Counted from the first letter of the stretch, positions 1 to 10,709 are shown. The stretch is 64,000 nucleotides of DNA from Isosphaeraceae bacterium (GCA_025356435.1 JANXSY010000105.1:21460-85459); one strand, 5' to 3'. The notes: generated by a model not told the origin, from the sequence alone. Numbers and translations are program-made.

Positions 1-35
1 AAACCCAAGCTGTTATATTACGTTTGTTCGCACGA

Positions 36-110
36 CGGGGCGTAGCTCAGCATGGCTAGAGCGCACGGTTCGGGACCGTGAGGCCGGAGGTTCAAATCCT
101 CTCGCCCCGA
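36..110 (+). tRNA. tRNA-Pro (anticodon CGG)
   Basis: Full cloverleaf: acceptor CGGGGCG/CGCCCCG, D-stem GCTC/GAGC, anticodon stem CACGG-TTCGGGA-CCGTG with CGG at 71-73, T-arm GGAGG-TTCAAAT-CCTCT. No encoded CCA. Confidence 0.96.
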
Positions 111-117
111 CTAGAAG

Positions 118-142
118 TAAGTCCTATTGATTTCTGGACTTA
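118..142 (+). terminator. Possible hairpin downstream of tRNA-Pro
   Basis: TAAGTCC (118-124) / GGACTTA (136-142), extendable with a one-base bulge; no clear U tract. Confidence 0.3.
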
Positions 143-593
143 ACTTACCTGCCCGCGATGGGCAGTGTGGCATTTGAGACGAATCCAGGGCGTAACCCGT
201 AACGCCTTAGGCTAGAAGAAGACCATAATCACTGGTCATTATTACGTGGTAGGGCCCACGACCTCGGAACATACGGATCCGAAGGAAGTTGTGAGAAATA
301 CCGTCGCCTGATCGCTGACATGCTCTTGGCCCCATCGCTTAGCTGTCCGATCCCGACGGAATTCAAGACTGAGAGCAGACCGACGGTCGACGAACTGCTC
401 ATAAGCTATTGGGATCGGCACGTCACGACCTTTGACGTCAAAGCCGGCAGGACAACATCTGCCAAGCCCTCCGCTTTCTCAGGCGGCTCTCTGGGCACAC
501 TCCTTCGCAGGCCGTCGGTCCCCATGCCCTCAAGATGGTCCGGAATGGCATCATCCATGCGGGACGCTGCCGCACGCTGATTTAAAAATCGTC

Positions 594-616
594 AGCCGCC
601 TCTGCGGCTTGTTTTG
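594..616 (+). terminator. Rho-independent terminator-like hairpin
   Basis: AGCCGC-CTCT-GCGGCT followed by TGTTTTG. Confidence 0.4.
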
Positions 617-676
617 ATTGGACGCCCAGGATAAATTCTGCGCGCGGTCTTAGGCATCGCCAAGGAGCGGCCTCCG

Positions 677-955
677 GTGGACCAGGTGGGAGTGGCCGTC
701 GTCAGGGCGACTCTCTCCTTCTTGGCGTTTCCGATTGCGGCGATGGTCAAGTTCGAATTCCTCACCGGAGCGCGTCCCGGCGAGATCGCATCCATTCGGC
801 CGCGAGACGACGGCCTGGGTGTATCGTCCGGGCTCGCACAAGACCGAACACCAAGGACGTGAGAGGGTGAGCGTGCTCGGACCGAGAGCCCAGACGGTCC
901 TTTGCCATGGATCGCGGGCGCCCGGGAGAGATGGTCTGATTCCATCCCGAGGACA
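677..955 (+). pseudogene. Tyrosine recombinase (phage-type integrase) catalytic-domain remnant, frameshifted
   Basis: Frame 2 reads MVKFEFLTGARPGEIASIRPRD (integrase box I-like TGARPGEI). It continues in another frame as VYRPGSHKTEHQGRERVSVLGPRAQTVL. Confidence 0.65.
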
Positions 956-961
956 TCGCTC

Positions 962-1619
962 ATGGCACGCAAGACGTACCACGACGTGTTCAAAATCGCC
1001 GCCGCCAAGCTGGTTCGCCGGCAGGGGGACACCGTCAAGAAGGCGGCCATTCGCTTCGTACATGAAGACAACTGCATAATTAATTTAAATGTATGCGTTA
1101 GTTAAATGTCAGGGCCCAGGGCATCGCCTGCTGCGAGAACAGCAGCCGCCACGACCACTCCGTGGCCGCGAACATCCTGGACTGTGAGTTCCTTCCCGAA
1201 CCGGCCGACGCGGTTTGGAAGGCCGATATTACCTCTATTTCAACCGCCGAAGGTTGGCTCTACCTGGCGGTGGTTCTCGATCTGTTCTCGCGGAAGGTCG
1301 TCGGCTGGGCGACGGCCGATCACCAATGCGTTGAGCTGACCTGCGACGCCCTGGGGATGGCCTTGGAGCAACGATGCTGACGGAACACGGCGTCACGCCG
1401 AGAATGAGCCGGAATGGGGAGTGCCATGACAACGCGCCGTCCGGGAGCCTATTCAGCACGGTTAAGCGCGACCTGACGCATCACCAGACGTACGCAACCC
1501 GCAAAGAAGCGTTGCGCTCATTGTTCGAGTCCATCAATGTGTTCTACAATCGGCGTCGCATTCACTCGACGCTCGGCTACCGCAGCCCGGTTGACTTCGA
1601 GACGAAGTTCGCCTCCTGA
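962..1619 (+). pseudogene. IS3-family transposase remnants (OrfA N-terminus plus OrfB rve fragments)
   Basis: MARKTYHDVFKIAAAKLVRRQGDTVKKAA resembles IS3 OrfA. ADAVWKADITSISTAEGWLYLAVVLDLFSRKVVGWA and GVTPRMSRNGECHDNA...NVFYNRRRIHSTLGYRSPVDFE match OrfB. The pieces lie in different frames with internal deletions. Confidence 0.85.
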
Positions 1620-1710
1620 GCCACCCTGAGCGCCCACGATTTGTCGGGAAGGTCACTTCCAAAGAAAACACCAAATCGGACGACAAACACAAACTCCTGG
1701 GGGTGATGGA

Positions 1711-3339
1711 ATGCGGAAGCGACTCAGCCGTGCTGCAGCGTACCTGGCGATCCTGCTCCTCTTGCCTCCCGCTCCTGTCTCGGCGGAGGACAAGTCTCCC
1801 CAGAAGGCGGAGATGGCCGGCTACCTGCTTGTCCCGCACGGCAATGTGGACGCGAAGTACAACGCCGGCTTCTCCACATATGTGGCGGCCTGGCCGCTCC
1901 TGAAGAATTACCCAGGGCAGGACTTCCAGAGCGGCCTGTTCGGCACCTGGATGTTTTCGCAGTATGACGGCCCCAAGCCGGAGAACATGTACTCCGATAT
2001 CGAAGGCGGCCTCGGCTGGTGGCGAGACACGCGGTTCGCCACCGAGACGCCGAAGTTCATCATGGGCGGCGTGGCCCTGAACTTCAGCGAGTGGGCGAAC
2101 GGCCCCGGTGCCGGCAAAGGCCGCGACTGGAAGAAGCCCTCCGGCCATTACGCCATCGCGCAGCTCAGCCCGTCGGTGTTGTGGCCGCCAGACGGCCTGA
2201 ACCTCAAACAGGGCACGCGTGGGGAACTGTTCGGGTACGGGTATCTGCCGCTGCCGCTCACTGCGTCGAAGACGACCACCGCCGGCAAGGACGTGCCGAC
2301 CGGCAACCACTGCTGGACCCTGTTCCTTAACACCGGCAACTTCAAAGGGCCGGTGACGTTCTTCCTGCCGTACTTCTGGTCGCGCGCCTCCGTCGAGAAC
2401 CCCAAGCTGAGTGGCCTGTTCCTCGACACCCGGCCGTCCGAGCCGAACAAGGCGTTGCAGATGGAGACGCAGCACATCCCCGCCTACACCGCCCAGGACG
2501 CGAAGGGGGACACCTACGCCCGTATCGCCCCCACGCAGTTTCCCAGGAAACCCGACGGTGATTCGGTTCTGGTGCATCGCATCACTGCGTACAGCAAGGC
2601 CGCGCTGTGGGACGGCGTCCAGGCGTGGTTCGACGGCGGGAACGAGGTGTCCGGCACCATTGACCCGAAGGCCGCCAGCGTCCACACCTTCGACGGGAAG
2701 GGCGGGGCCACTTGGCAGATCTACCCGCCCAACACCGCGAGGGAGAAGAAAGTGCCGGTGGGGTGGAGTTCGTTCGCAACGCCCGTCGCGCTCGACGACA
2801 CCACCTACGGCTACAAATGGGCGAAAGACGCGGTGACGAAAGACGGGACGCTCGTCACCCTGCCGGAGTACTACCGCCTGGAAAAGGACATAAAGGACAA
2901 GGTACGCTGGGTGGTGGTGAACGCCAAGGACGTGCCGGCCGAGACCGGGCTGGCGAAGGTCGAGTTCCCGCGCGTCCGCAAGCCCGATCAGCAACCCTAC
3001 GTCACCCCCGACGAGGCCGATAGTCGTTGGAAGAAGCCGGGGCCGGCGGCCGGGCCGTTTACGGCCAAGCTCGGCGACGGCAGCGTGGTGACATACTCTT
3101 GGTATCGATTCGCCGATCAACCCGCCCTGCTGAACGCCGACCTGACCGCCAACGAACGGGAGAGCCTGCAAAAGCGGGTGGAGCTGCTTCACACGAAGTG
3201 GCCCAAGGACCGCGAGTACCTTCCCCCGCCGAAAGTCGGGACACTCGCCGACCTCGACCCCGCGTTACTCGTTACCCCGCCGAAGGGCCTGGAGATCGGC
3301 TACGTGCCCATCGTCACCCGGCAGGGCGCGACGGAGTAG
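1711..3339 (+). CDS. Secreted hypothetical protein
   Basis: 542-aa ORF with N-terminal signal peptide (LAILLLLPPAPVSAED); no family recognised. Confidence 0.75.
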   Translation: MRKRLSRAAAYLAILLLLPPAPVSAEDKSPQKAEMAGYLLVPHGNVDAKYNAGFSTYVAAWPLLKNYPGQDFQSGLFGTWMFSQYDGPKPENMYSDIEGGLGWWRDTRFATETPKFIMGGVALNFSEWANGPGAGKGRDWKKPSGHYAIAQLSPSVLWPPDGLNLKQGTRGELFGYGYLPLPLTASKTTTAGKDVPTGNHCWTLFLNTGNFKGPVTFFLPYFWSRASVENPKLSGLFLDTRPSEPNKALQMETQHIPAYTAQDAKGDTYARIAPTQFPRKPDGDSVLVHRITAYSKAALWDGVQAWFDGGNEVSGTIDPKAASVHTFDGKGGATWQIYPPNTAREKKVPVGWSSFATPVALDDTTYGYKWAKDAVTKDGTLVTLPEYYRLEKDIKDKVRWVVVNAKDVPAETGLAKVEFPRVRKPDQQPYVTPDEADSRWKKPGPAAGPFTAKLGDGSVVTYSWYRFADQPALLNADLTANERESLQKRVELLHTKWPKDREYLPPPKVGTLADLDPALLVTPPKGLEIGYVPIVTRQGATE

Positions 3340-3524
3340 ACGTTCGCTTCGTGGGCGACGATCATTCGTTGCAGGCCCATTCATTCGCCACGCTCGGGGC
3401 TGCAGTTGATAACGGCCAAAGACTTGAAACACGACTGGCGGTCGGATTCGTACAGCGAACTTTTCAAAAATGTGCGATCGCGCCCGGCCATTGCTGTTAA
3501 CAGATAAACAAAGGAATTCGTGAG

Positions 3525-4628
3525 ATGCGTATCGCCAGGATTTTCGCCCATCGAATCGAATTGCCGCTGCGGGAGGGAAGTTACAAGTGGTCCGGCGGGA
3601 AATCCGTCACCGTCTTCGACAGCACCATCGTCGGCGTGGAAACGGACACGGGCCTCGTGGGCTACGGCGAGGTCTGCCCGTTGGGACCGTTCTACCTGCC
3701 CGCCTACGCGGAGGGCGTCCGGACCGGCGTCCGTGAAATCGCACCGCATTTGATCGGCCTCGACCCTCGGGAACTGCTCAAGCTCAATCACCGCATGGAC
3801 GCGGCGTTGAAGGGCCACCCCTACGTCAAGAGCGGGATCGACATCGCCTGCTGGGACATCCTCGGCCATGCGACAGGTCTGCCCGTTTGCGTCCTGATGG
3901 GCGGGCGATTCGGCGAAGCCGTTCGGCTCTACCGCGCCATTTCGCAGGAGTCGCCCGACCAGATGGCCGCGAAGGTCGACGGCTATCGTACCGAAGGCTA
4001 CACCCGGTTCCAGCTCAAGGTGGGCGGCGATCCCGATCTGGACATCGAACGCATCCGTCAGGTGCGGGCGATCCTTCACCCGACCGACCGACTCGTCGCC
4101 GATGCCAATACCGGCTGGACCCAGCACGAAGCGACGCGCGTCGTACGGGCCGTGCGCGATCTCGACGTGTACATCGAACAGCCCTGCCTGACCTACGAGG
4201 AGTGCCTCTCGGTTCGGCGGCGGTGCGACCACCCGTTCATTCTCGATGAGAACGTAGACGGGATCGACGTACTGCTGCGGGCGAAGGCCGATCTGGCGAT
4301 GGACGTCGTTAACCTGAAGATCAGCAAGCTCGGCGGCCTCACCAAGACGAAGCAGGTGCGAGACCTGTGCGTCTCGATGGGGATCGCTATGACACTGGAA
4401 GACAGTTGGGGCGGCGACATCGCTACGGCGGCCATCGCGCATCTGGCTCACAGCACCCCGGAAGAGTTCCGGTTCACCAGCACCGACTTCAACAGTTACG
4501 TCACGGTCAGCACGGCCGACGGCGCGCCGCGACGGGAGCACGGGTTCATGTCGGCCTCGTCCGACCCGGGCCTTGGCATCCAGCCAAAGTTGGACGTACT
4601 TGGCACACGGGTCGTAGATGTGCGTTAG
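3525..4628 (+). CDS. Mandelate racemase/muconate lactonizing enzyme family (enolase superfamily), likely cis-3-hydroxy-L-proline dehydratase-type
   Basis: 367 aa; [64 protein letters not shown]. The substrate assignment is inference. Confidence 0.85.
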   Translation: MRIARIFAHRIELPLREGSYKWSGGKSVTVFDSTIVGVETDTGLVGYGEVCPLGPFYLPAYAEGVRTGVREIAPHLIGLDPRELLKLNHRMDAALKGHPYVKSGIDIACWDILGHATGLPVCVLMGGRFGEAVRLYRAISQESPDQMAAKVDGYRTEGYTRFQLKVGGDPDLDIERIRQVRAILHPTDRLVADANTGWTQHEATRVVRAVRDLDVYIEQPCLTYEECLSVRRRCDHPFILDENVDGIDVLLRAKADLAMDVVNLKISKLGGLTKTKQVRDLCVSMGIAMTLEDSWGGDIATAAIAHLAHSTPEEFRFTSTDFNSYVTVSTADGAPRREHGFMSASSDPGLGIQPKLDVLGTRVVDVR

Positions 4629-4679
4629 TGAATTACCAACTCGATGAGATCATGTGGATCGCCCCTTGGGAGAATCGTG

Positions 4680-7600
4680 ATGAACGTCCGCAACTTAACC
4701 CGGTGGCAGCTGAGCGTCATCACGACGTGCCTCGTTGCCGGCGCGACGGTCCGCGCCGAAGACCCCGCCCCCGCGGAATCACTCCTCAGTGTCGGGAGAC
4801 TCTTCGGTGTTGGGGAGTTCGATACCGAGTCGCTTCCGGCACGGCAGTGGAGCAGGCGATCATCAACCTATTTTACCTTGACACAGGCGACCAACGGGAC
4901 CGGGCGCGAGTTGATTCGCAACGACCCCGCAACGGGAAAGAACGACGTCGTCTTCCCGGCGACGGCGCTCGTACCGGGCGGTGCGAAAGAGCCGCTCGCG
5001 GTCGACGCTTACACGTTCTCCGCCGACGAGTCGCGTGTGCTGATCTACACGAACAGCCAACGGGTCTGGCGTCGCAACACCCGTGGCGACTACTGGCTGC
5101 TCGACGTGGCAACGCGCAGGCTGCGCAAGCTCGGCGGGGACGCTGCCCCGTCGTCACTGATGTTCGCCACCTTCTCGCCAGACGGCACGCGGGTCGCCTT
5201 CGTGCGCGAGAACAACTTGTATGTTCAAGACGTGGAAAGCTTGAAGATCACCCCGCTGACCACCGACGGCTCGAAGTCGGTCATGAACGGCACCGCCGAC
5301 TGGGTGAACGAAGAGGAACTCGATCTGCGGAATTGCTTTCGCTGGAGTCCGGACGGCCGTCAGATCCTCTTCTGGCAGTTCGATACCACTGGCGTGGCGG
5401 AGTTTCACCTCATCGACAACGTCGTCAGCAAGTCGCCGCGGATCACCTCGTTCGCGTACCCCAAGGTGGGTGAGAAGAACTCGGCCACCCGGCTGGGCGT
5501 GATCTCGGTGGACGGCGGAAAGGTGCGCTGGCTCGACCTTCCCGGTGACACGCGCGAGCACTACCTGCCCCACGCCGATTGGACGCCGGACGGCTCGCAG
5601 ATTTTGGTTCAGCAGTTCAACCGGATCCAGACGGAGCTGCGGGTCTGGCGGATCGACCCCGCCAAGGGTCAGGCAAAGGCCGTCTTCACCGAGGGGGACG
5701 CCGCCTGGTTGGAGAACGAAAACCCCTGGCGGTGGTTGGACGGCGGCAAGAGCTTCCTCTGGCTGAGCGAGCGGTCCGGGTGGCGACACGCCTACCTCGC
5801 TCACGCCGACGGCTCGCCGTCAGAACCCATCACGAAAGGCGAGTTCGACGTCATCGCCGTCGAGGCGGTGGACGAGTCGGGCGGGTGGTTGTATTACGCG
5901 GCCTCGCCGAAGAACGCGACCCAGCGATACCTGTTCCGGTCGAAGCTCGACGGCAGCAAATCTGAACAACTCACCCCCGCGAAGCAAACCGGCTGGCACG
6001 AGTATGACTTCTCCCCCGACGCGAGGTGGGCGGTTCATACTTGGTCGAACTTCACCACACCGCCGGTGGTGGACCTAGTGCGGCCGGGCGAGCACACCGT
6101 CGTTCGCACGCTGACCGACAACGCGAAACTGCGGGCCAAGCTGGCCGCGCTGAAACGGCCGGATGTCGAGTTCATGCGGGTGCCGATTGGCAACGGCGTC
6201 ACGCTGGACGGCTGGAACATCAAGCCCGCGAATATGGACCCGTTGGCGAAACTCCCAATGCTCATGTACGTCTACGGTGAGCCGCACGGCCAGACGGTGC
6301 GCGACGCCTGGTCCGGCCCGCGCGGGTTGTGGCACTGGATGCTCGCGCAACAGGGGTTCGTCGTGGCCAGCGTCGATAACCACGGCACCAACGTGCCCCG
6401 CGGCCGCGAGTGGCGGAAGTCCGTCCATCATAAGATCGGCATTCTGGCCCCGACCGAGCAAGCCGAGGCGGTGCGCGTTCTGCTCCAGCGGTGGCCGTTC
6501 GTCGATCCCACGCGGGTCGGCTCGTGGGGTTGGAGCGGCGGCGGCAGTATGAGCCTCAACGCCGTCTTCCGCCACCCAGATCTCTACCGCGCCGCCATCG
6601 CCGTCGCGCCAGTCGCTGATCAGCGGCTGTACGACACGATCTATCAGGAACGGTATATGGGGCTGCCAGCGGACAACGCGACCGGCTACCGCGACGGCTC
6701 GCCCACCACTCACGCCGGCAAACTGCGGGGCAACCTGCTGCTCGTCCACGGCACCGGCGATGACAACTGTCACTATCAGGGTACCGAACGGCTGATGGAG
6801 GAATTGATCGCGAAAGGGAAGCGGTTTAGCGTCCTGCCGTACCCGAACCGTACCCACGCCATCAACGAGGGACGGAACACCGATCAGCACCTGATGGACG
6901 CGATGACGCGATACCTGCACGACAACCTGAAGTCGCCTCACGCCCCCGCACCCGAGACTGTCTACGAAACACGAAACGTTCGCGGCTGGAACGTGCATGT
7001 AAATCGCGAACTGCTCGCGACGGAGCCCAAACTCACGGCGAAGGCACTGGAGATTCTCGACACGCAACTGGCGGAAATCACGCGAGTCGTGCCGATGGAG
7101 GGGGTGTCCAAACTGCGACAGGTGCCGCTGTATTTCAATCCCGAGTATCCCGGCATTCGCCCTCTGGCCGAGTACCACCCCGATGCCGACTGGCTTCGCA
7201 AGAATGCGCGTGACCCCGCGATGGCGAAAGCCGTCGAGTTCCACAACGTGCGCATTTTCGAAGCCGAAGCGAACCGCATGCCGAACGTGACGCTGCACGA
7301 ACTGGCCCACGGCTACCACGACCGCGTGGTGCCGAAGCAGTTCGCCAACGCGGAGATTCAAGCCGCCTTCACACACGCGAAAAAGTCGGGGAAGTACAAC
7401 AAGGTCGCCAGGCACCACGGCAACGGCCGGCCGAACACGATCGAGAAGGCCTATGCGATGACCAACCCGATGGAGTACTTCGCAGAGACGACCGAGGCAT
7501 ACTTCACGGGCAACGACTTTTACCCCTTCACTCGTGAAGAACTGAAGACGCACGACCCGGACATGTTCGAGTTGCTCGGCAAGCTCTGGCAGGTCGAGGC

Positions 7601-10600
7601 CGAACCGGCTCCCGCACCCGTGCCGCCGTCCCTCACGCAGCAACTCCTGAAGATGTCGCCGGCGGACCTGGCGAAGGCCGCCCGCGCGCAGGGCGACGCC
7701 GGCCGCGGCGCGGTGCTGTTCTTCCAGCCGTTCCTGTCGTGCGCCAAGTGCCACGACGGAGAGACCAGCACGCAACTCGGCCCTGACATCGCCAAGGCCG
7801 GCAAGGAAGCGACGGCCGAATACCTCATCGAATCCATGCTGCTGCCATCCAAGCAGATAAAAAAGGGGTACGAAACACTGGTGATCAACATGTCCGACGG
7901 CAGGGTGGTCGCCGGGTTGCTCGCTGAGGAGACCGCCGACGCGGTCACACTCCTGGACCCGTCTGCCGGCGGCAAGCGGGTGGTCATCGCGAAGGCGGAC
8001 ATCGACAGGCGGACGGCGAGCGCCCAATCGCCGATGCCCGACGGACTGGTGAACGTGCTCTCGGATCGGCAACAGTTCCTCGACCTCACCAAGTATCTCA
8101 TTGAGATCAACGAGGGCGGGCCGACCCGCGCCAACGAGCTTCGCCCCGCCCAGACCGCGCTCGTCATCCCGGAGTACGAGAATGACATCGACCACGCCGG
8201 GTTGCTCCGCGCCCTGGACAACAAGGCGTTCAAGCGGGGCGAGGCTACGTACACCCGCGTGTGCGCGAACTGCCACGGTACGAAGGATCAACCCGGCTCG
8301 CTGCCCACGTCGCCGAAGTTCGCCGCCCACGTCTTCAAGAACGGTAGTGACCCGTTCAGCCTGTACCAAACACTGACCCGCGGCTACGGCCTCATGGCCC
8401 CGCAAACGTGGATGGTGCCCCGGCAGAAGTACGACCTGATCCACTATGTCCGTGAGACGTACCTGAAGCCGCACAACCCGACGCAGTTCGCGAAGGTCGA
8501 TGACGCCTATCTGGCCAAGTTGCCGAAGGGAACATCCGCCGGTCCGGCTCCGATGAACGTGGAACCGTGGGTAACGACGGACTACGGCCCCAGCCTGATG
8601 AACACCTACGAGGTAGGCGGGGCCGCGAAGTCCACCGCGCCGAACATCGCATATAAGGGGATCGCGGTGCGGTTGGACGCCGGGGCCGGCGGGGTGTCTC
8701 GCGGCAAGCGGTGGGCGCTGTTCGACCACGATACGATGCGGTACGCGGCAGGGTGGTCTGGCGACGGGTTCATCGACTGGAAAGGCATCCACTTCAACGG
8801 CCAGCACCAAATTCACCCGAAGTTGACCGGCGAGATCGCTGTGTCGAACCCGGTCGGGCCGGGCTGGGCTGACCCGAAGACCGGCAGTTTCGCCGACACC
8901 CGGTTCCTCGGCCGAGACGCGCGGCCCTACGGCCCCCTCCCCCGCGAGTGGGCGCGGTTCGTGGGCACTTACGCCTACGGCGACCAGACGGTCATCTCGT
9001 ATACCGTCGGCAACGCCAACATTCTGGAGCTCGAAGGGACAGAGATCGAGTCGTCGAAACCGGCGAACGTCATGTTCACCCGCGTGCTGGACATCGGCAA
9101 GTCGTCCCGCAACCTGCTCTGCCGCGTCGCGCCAGACTCGGTCGCCGTCGCCGTGATCGGAGACAAGGCGGTGTCGCTGGCGAAGCAAGACGGGTTCACG
9201 GTCCTGACGATTCCCGCCGCCGCCACGCCAACGCGGGTGAAATTGCTGCTGGCGAAAGGGGGAGCCGATGCACTGACCGCGTTCGCTAAGACCTCCCACG
9301 CGCCGCAGGCCCTCAAGCCGCTGACCGAGGGCGGGCCGAAGCGTTGGCCGGAACTGCTGAAGACGACCGTCGCGGTCGGCAAGAACGATGGCCCGTTCGC
9401 CGTGGATTCGTTTGGCCTGCCTGAACGCAACCCGTGGAATGCCCAACTTCGGCTGACCGGGTTCGACTTCTACCCGGACGGCAAGCGAATGGCCGTGTGC
9501 AGTTGGGACGGCGACGTGTGGACAGTGTCCGGGTTCGACAACCTCGCCGGCGGGCTGACGTGGCAGCGTATCGCGTCCGGGTTGTTCCAACCGCTCGGGT
9601 TGAAGTTCCGCGACGGCGCGATTTTCGTGAGCTGCCGGGACCAGATCGTCAAGCTGCACGACCTCAACGACGACGGCGAGACGGACTTCTACGAGTGCTT
9701 CAATAGTGACCACATGGTGACGGAACATTTCCACGAGTTCGCAATGGGGTTGCAGACCGACGCCGAGGGGAACTTCTACTATGCCAAGAGCGGTCGACAC
9801 GCCCTTCCGGCCCTCGTCCCGCACCACGGGACGCTGCTGAAGGTGTCGAAGGACGGCGTGAAGACGGAGATTCTCGCGACCGGCTTCCGCGCCGCCAACG
9901 GCGTCTGCCTGAACCCAGACGGGACATTCTTCGTCAGCGATCAAGAAGGGTTCTGGACACCGAAGAACCGCATCAACAAGGTCGAGAAAGGCTGTTTCTA
10001 TGGCAACATGTTCGGCTACACAGACATCACGGACACGTCCGATTCAGCCATGAAACAGCCGCTCTGCTGGATCACCAACGACTTCGACCGCTCGCCGGCG
10101 GAGTTGGTATGGGTCGATTCGGAGAAGTGGGGGCCGCTGAAGGGGTCGTTGCTGAACACATCCTACGGCATGGGCAAAATCTACGTCGTCCCGCACGAGA
10201 CGGTGGGCGGGCAGTCCCAGGGCGGCATGTGCGCGCTGCCGCTACCGACGTTTCCGACCGGCATCATGCGGCCCCGCTTCCACCCGACCGACGGCCAACT
10301 CTACGTCTGCGGAATGTACGCCTGGGCCGGCAATCAGACCGCGGCGGGCGGCTTCTACCGCGTCCGGTACACTGGCAAGCCTGTGGACCTGCCCGTCGGG
10401 CTGAAGGTGAAGGCGGGGGGCATCGAAGTGACGTTCACCGAAGAGATCGACGCGAAGGCGGCGGCCGACCCGGCGAACTACGAGGTGAAAGTGTGGGGGC
10501 TAAAGCGGACTCAGAACTACGGGTCGAAGCACATCGACGAGAAGAAGTTAGCGGTGTCGAAGGCGGTGCCCGACGGAAAAACGGTGTGGCTGGAGATCGT

Positions 10601-10709
10601 CGGCCTTGCGCCTACGTGGGGCATGGAGATCCAGTACCGGCTGAAGGGCACCGACGGCCGCGCCATCACCGGAGCGATCCACAACACCATCCACGAGTTT
10701 GGGAAGTGA
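4680..10709 (+). CDS. Multidomain secreted protein: DPP IV/S9 peptidase + HExxH zincin + PVC-type heme-binding/cytochrome c + C-terminal propeller-like region
   Basis: Single ORF; ATG 4680 gives signal peptide MNVRNLTRWQLSVITTCLVAGATVRAED. Contains GSWGWSGGGSMS (S9 nucleophile), HELAH at 7297-7311, CAKCH at 7740-7754 and CANCH at 8262-8276. Confidence 0.9.
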   Translation: MNVRNLTRWQLSVITTCLVAGATVRAEDPAPAESLLSVGRLFGVGEFDTESLPARQWSRRSSTYFTLTQATNGTGRELIRNDPATGKNDVVFPATALVPGGAKEPLAVDAYTFSADESRVLIYTNSQRVWRRNTRGDYWLLDVATRRLRKLGGDAAPSSLMFATFSPDGTRVAFVRENNLYVQDVESLKITPLTTDGSKSVMNGTADWVNEEELDLRNCFRWSPDGRQILFWQFDTTGVAEFHLIDNVVSKSPRITSFAYPKVGEKNSATRLGVISVDGGKVRWLDLPGDTREHYLPHADWTPDGSQILVQQFNRIQTELRVWRIDPAKGQAKAVFTEGDAAWLENENPWRWLDGGKSFLWLSERSGWRHAYLAHADGSPSEPITKGEFDVIAVEAVDESGGWLYYAASPKNATQRYLFRSKLDGSKSEQLTPAKQTGWHEYDFSPDARWAVHTWSNFTTPPVVDLVRPGEHTVVRTLTDNAKLRAKLAALKRPDVEFMRVPIGNGVTLDGWNIKPANMDPLAKLPMLMYVYGEPHGQTVRDAWSGPRGLWHWMLAQQGFVVASVDNHGTNVPRGREWRKSVHHKIGILAPTEQAEAVRVLLQRWPFVDPTRVGSWGWSGGGSMSLNAVFRHPDLYRAAIAVAPVADQRLYDTIYQERYMGLPADNATGYRDGSPTTHAGKLRGNLLLVHGTGDDNCHYQGTERLMEELIAKGKRFSVLPYPNRTHAINEGRNTDQHLMDAMTRYLHDNLKSPHAPAPETVYETRNVRGWNVHVNRELLATEPKLTAKALEILDTQLAEITRVVPMEGVSKLRQVPLYFNPEYPGIRPLAEYHPDADWLRKNARDPAMAKAVEFHNVRIFEAEANRMPNVTLHELAHGYHDRVVPKQFANAEIQAAFTHAKKSGKYNKVARHHGNGRPNTIEKAYAMTNPMEYFAETTEAYFTGNDFYPFTREELKTHDPDMFELLGKLWQVEAEPAPAPVPPSLTQQLLKMSPADLAKAARAQGDAGRGAVLFFQPFLSCAKCHDGETSTQLGPDIAKAGKEATAEYLIESMLLPSKQIKKGYETLVINMSDGRVVAGLLAEETADAVTLLDPSAGGKRVVIAKADIDRRTASAQSPMPDGLVNVLSDRQQFLDLTKYLIEINEGGPTRANELRPAQTALVIPEYENDIDHAGLLRALDNKAFKRGEATYTRVCANCHGTKDQPGSLPTSPKFAAHVFKNGSDPFSLYQTLTRGYGLMAPQTWMVPRQKYDLIHYVRETYLKPHNPTQFAKVDDAYLAKLPKGTSAGPAPMNVEPWVTTDYGPSLMNTYEVGGAAKSTAPNIAYKGIAVRLDAGAGGVSRGKRWALFDHDTMRYAAGWSGDGFIDWKGIHFNGQHQIHPKLTGEIAVSNPVGPGWADPKTGSFADTRFLGRDARPYGPLPREWARFVGTYAYGDQTVISYTVGNANILELEGTEIESSKPANVMFTRVLDIGKSSRNLLCRVAPDSVAVAVIGDKAVSLAKQDGFTVLTIPAAATPTRVKLLLAKGGADALTAFAKTSHAPQALKPLTEGGPKRWPELLKTTVAVGKNDGPFAVDSFGLPERNPWNAQLRLTGFDFYPDGKRMAVCSWDGDVWTVSGFDNLAGGLTWQRIASGLFQPLGLKFRDGAIFVSCRDQIVKLHDLNDDGETDFYECFNSDHMVTEHFHEFAMGLQTDAEGNFYYAKSGRHALPALVPHHGTLLKVSKDGVKTEILATGFRAANGVCLNPDGTFFVSDQEGFWTPKNRINKVEKGCFYGNMFGYTDITDTSDSAMKQPLCWITNDFDRSPAELVWVDSEKWGPLKGSLLNTSYGMGKIYVVPHETVGGQSQGGMCALPLPTFPTGIMRPRFHPTDGQLYVCGMYAWAGNQTAAGGFYRVRYTGKPVDLPVGLKVKAGGIEVTFTEEIDAKAAADPANYEVKVWGLKRTQNYGSKHIDEKKLAVSKAVPDGKTVWLEIVGLAPTWGMEIQYRLKGTDGRAITGAIHNTIHEFGK

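Noticed and set aside
320-617. Short ORFs between the tRNA and the integrase remnant
   Set aside because: No motifs, overlapping frames, no supportive start context; not called as genes.
1534-3192. 552-aa minus-strand ORF
   Set aside because: Antisense shadow of the secreted protein at 1711-3339 and the IS3 remnant.
6075-9944. 1289-aa minus-strand ORF
   Set aside because: Antisense to the S9/heme fusion; composition (Arg/Val/Gly-rich, no recognisable motifs) is that of a high-GC shadow frame.
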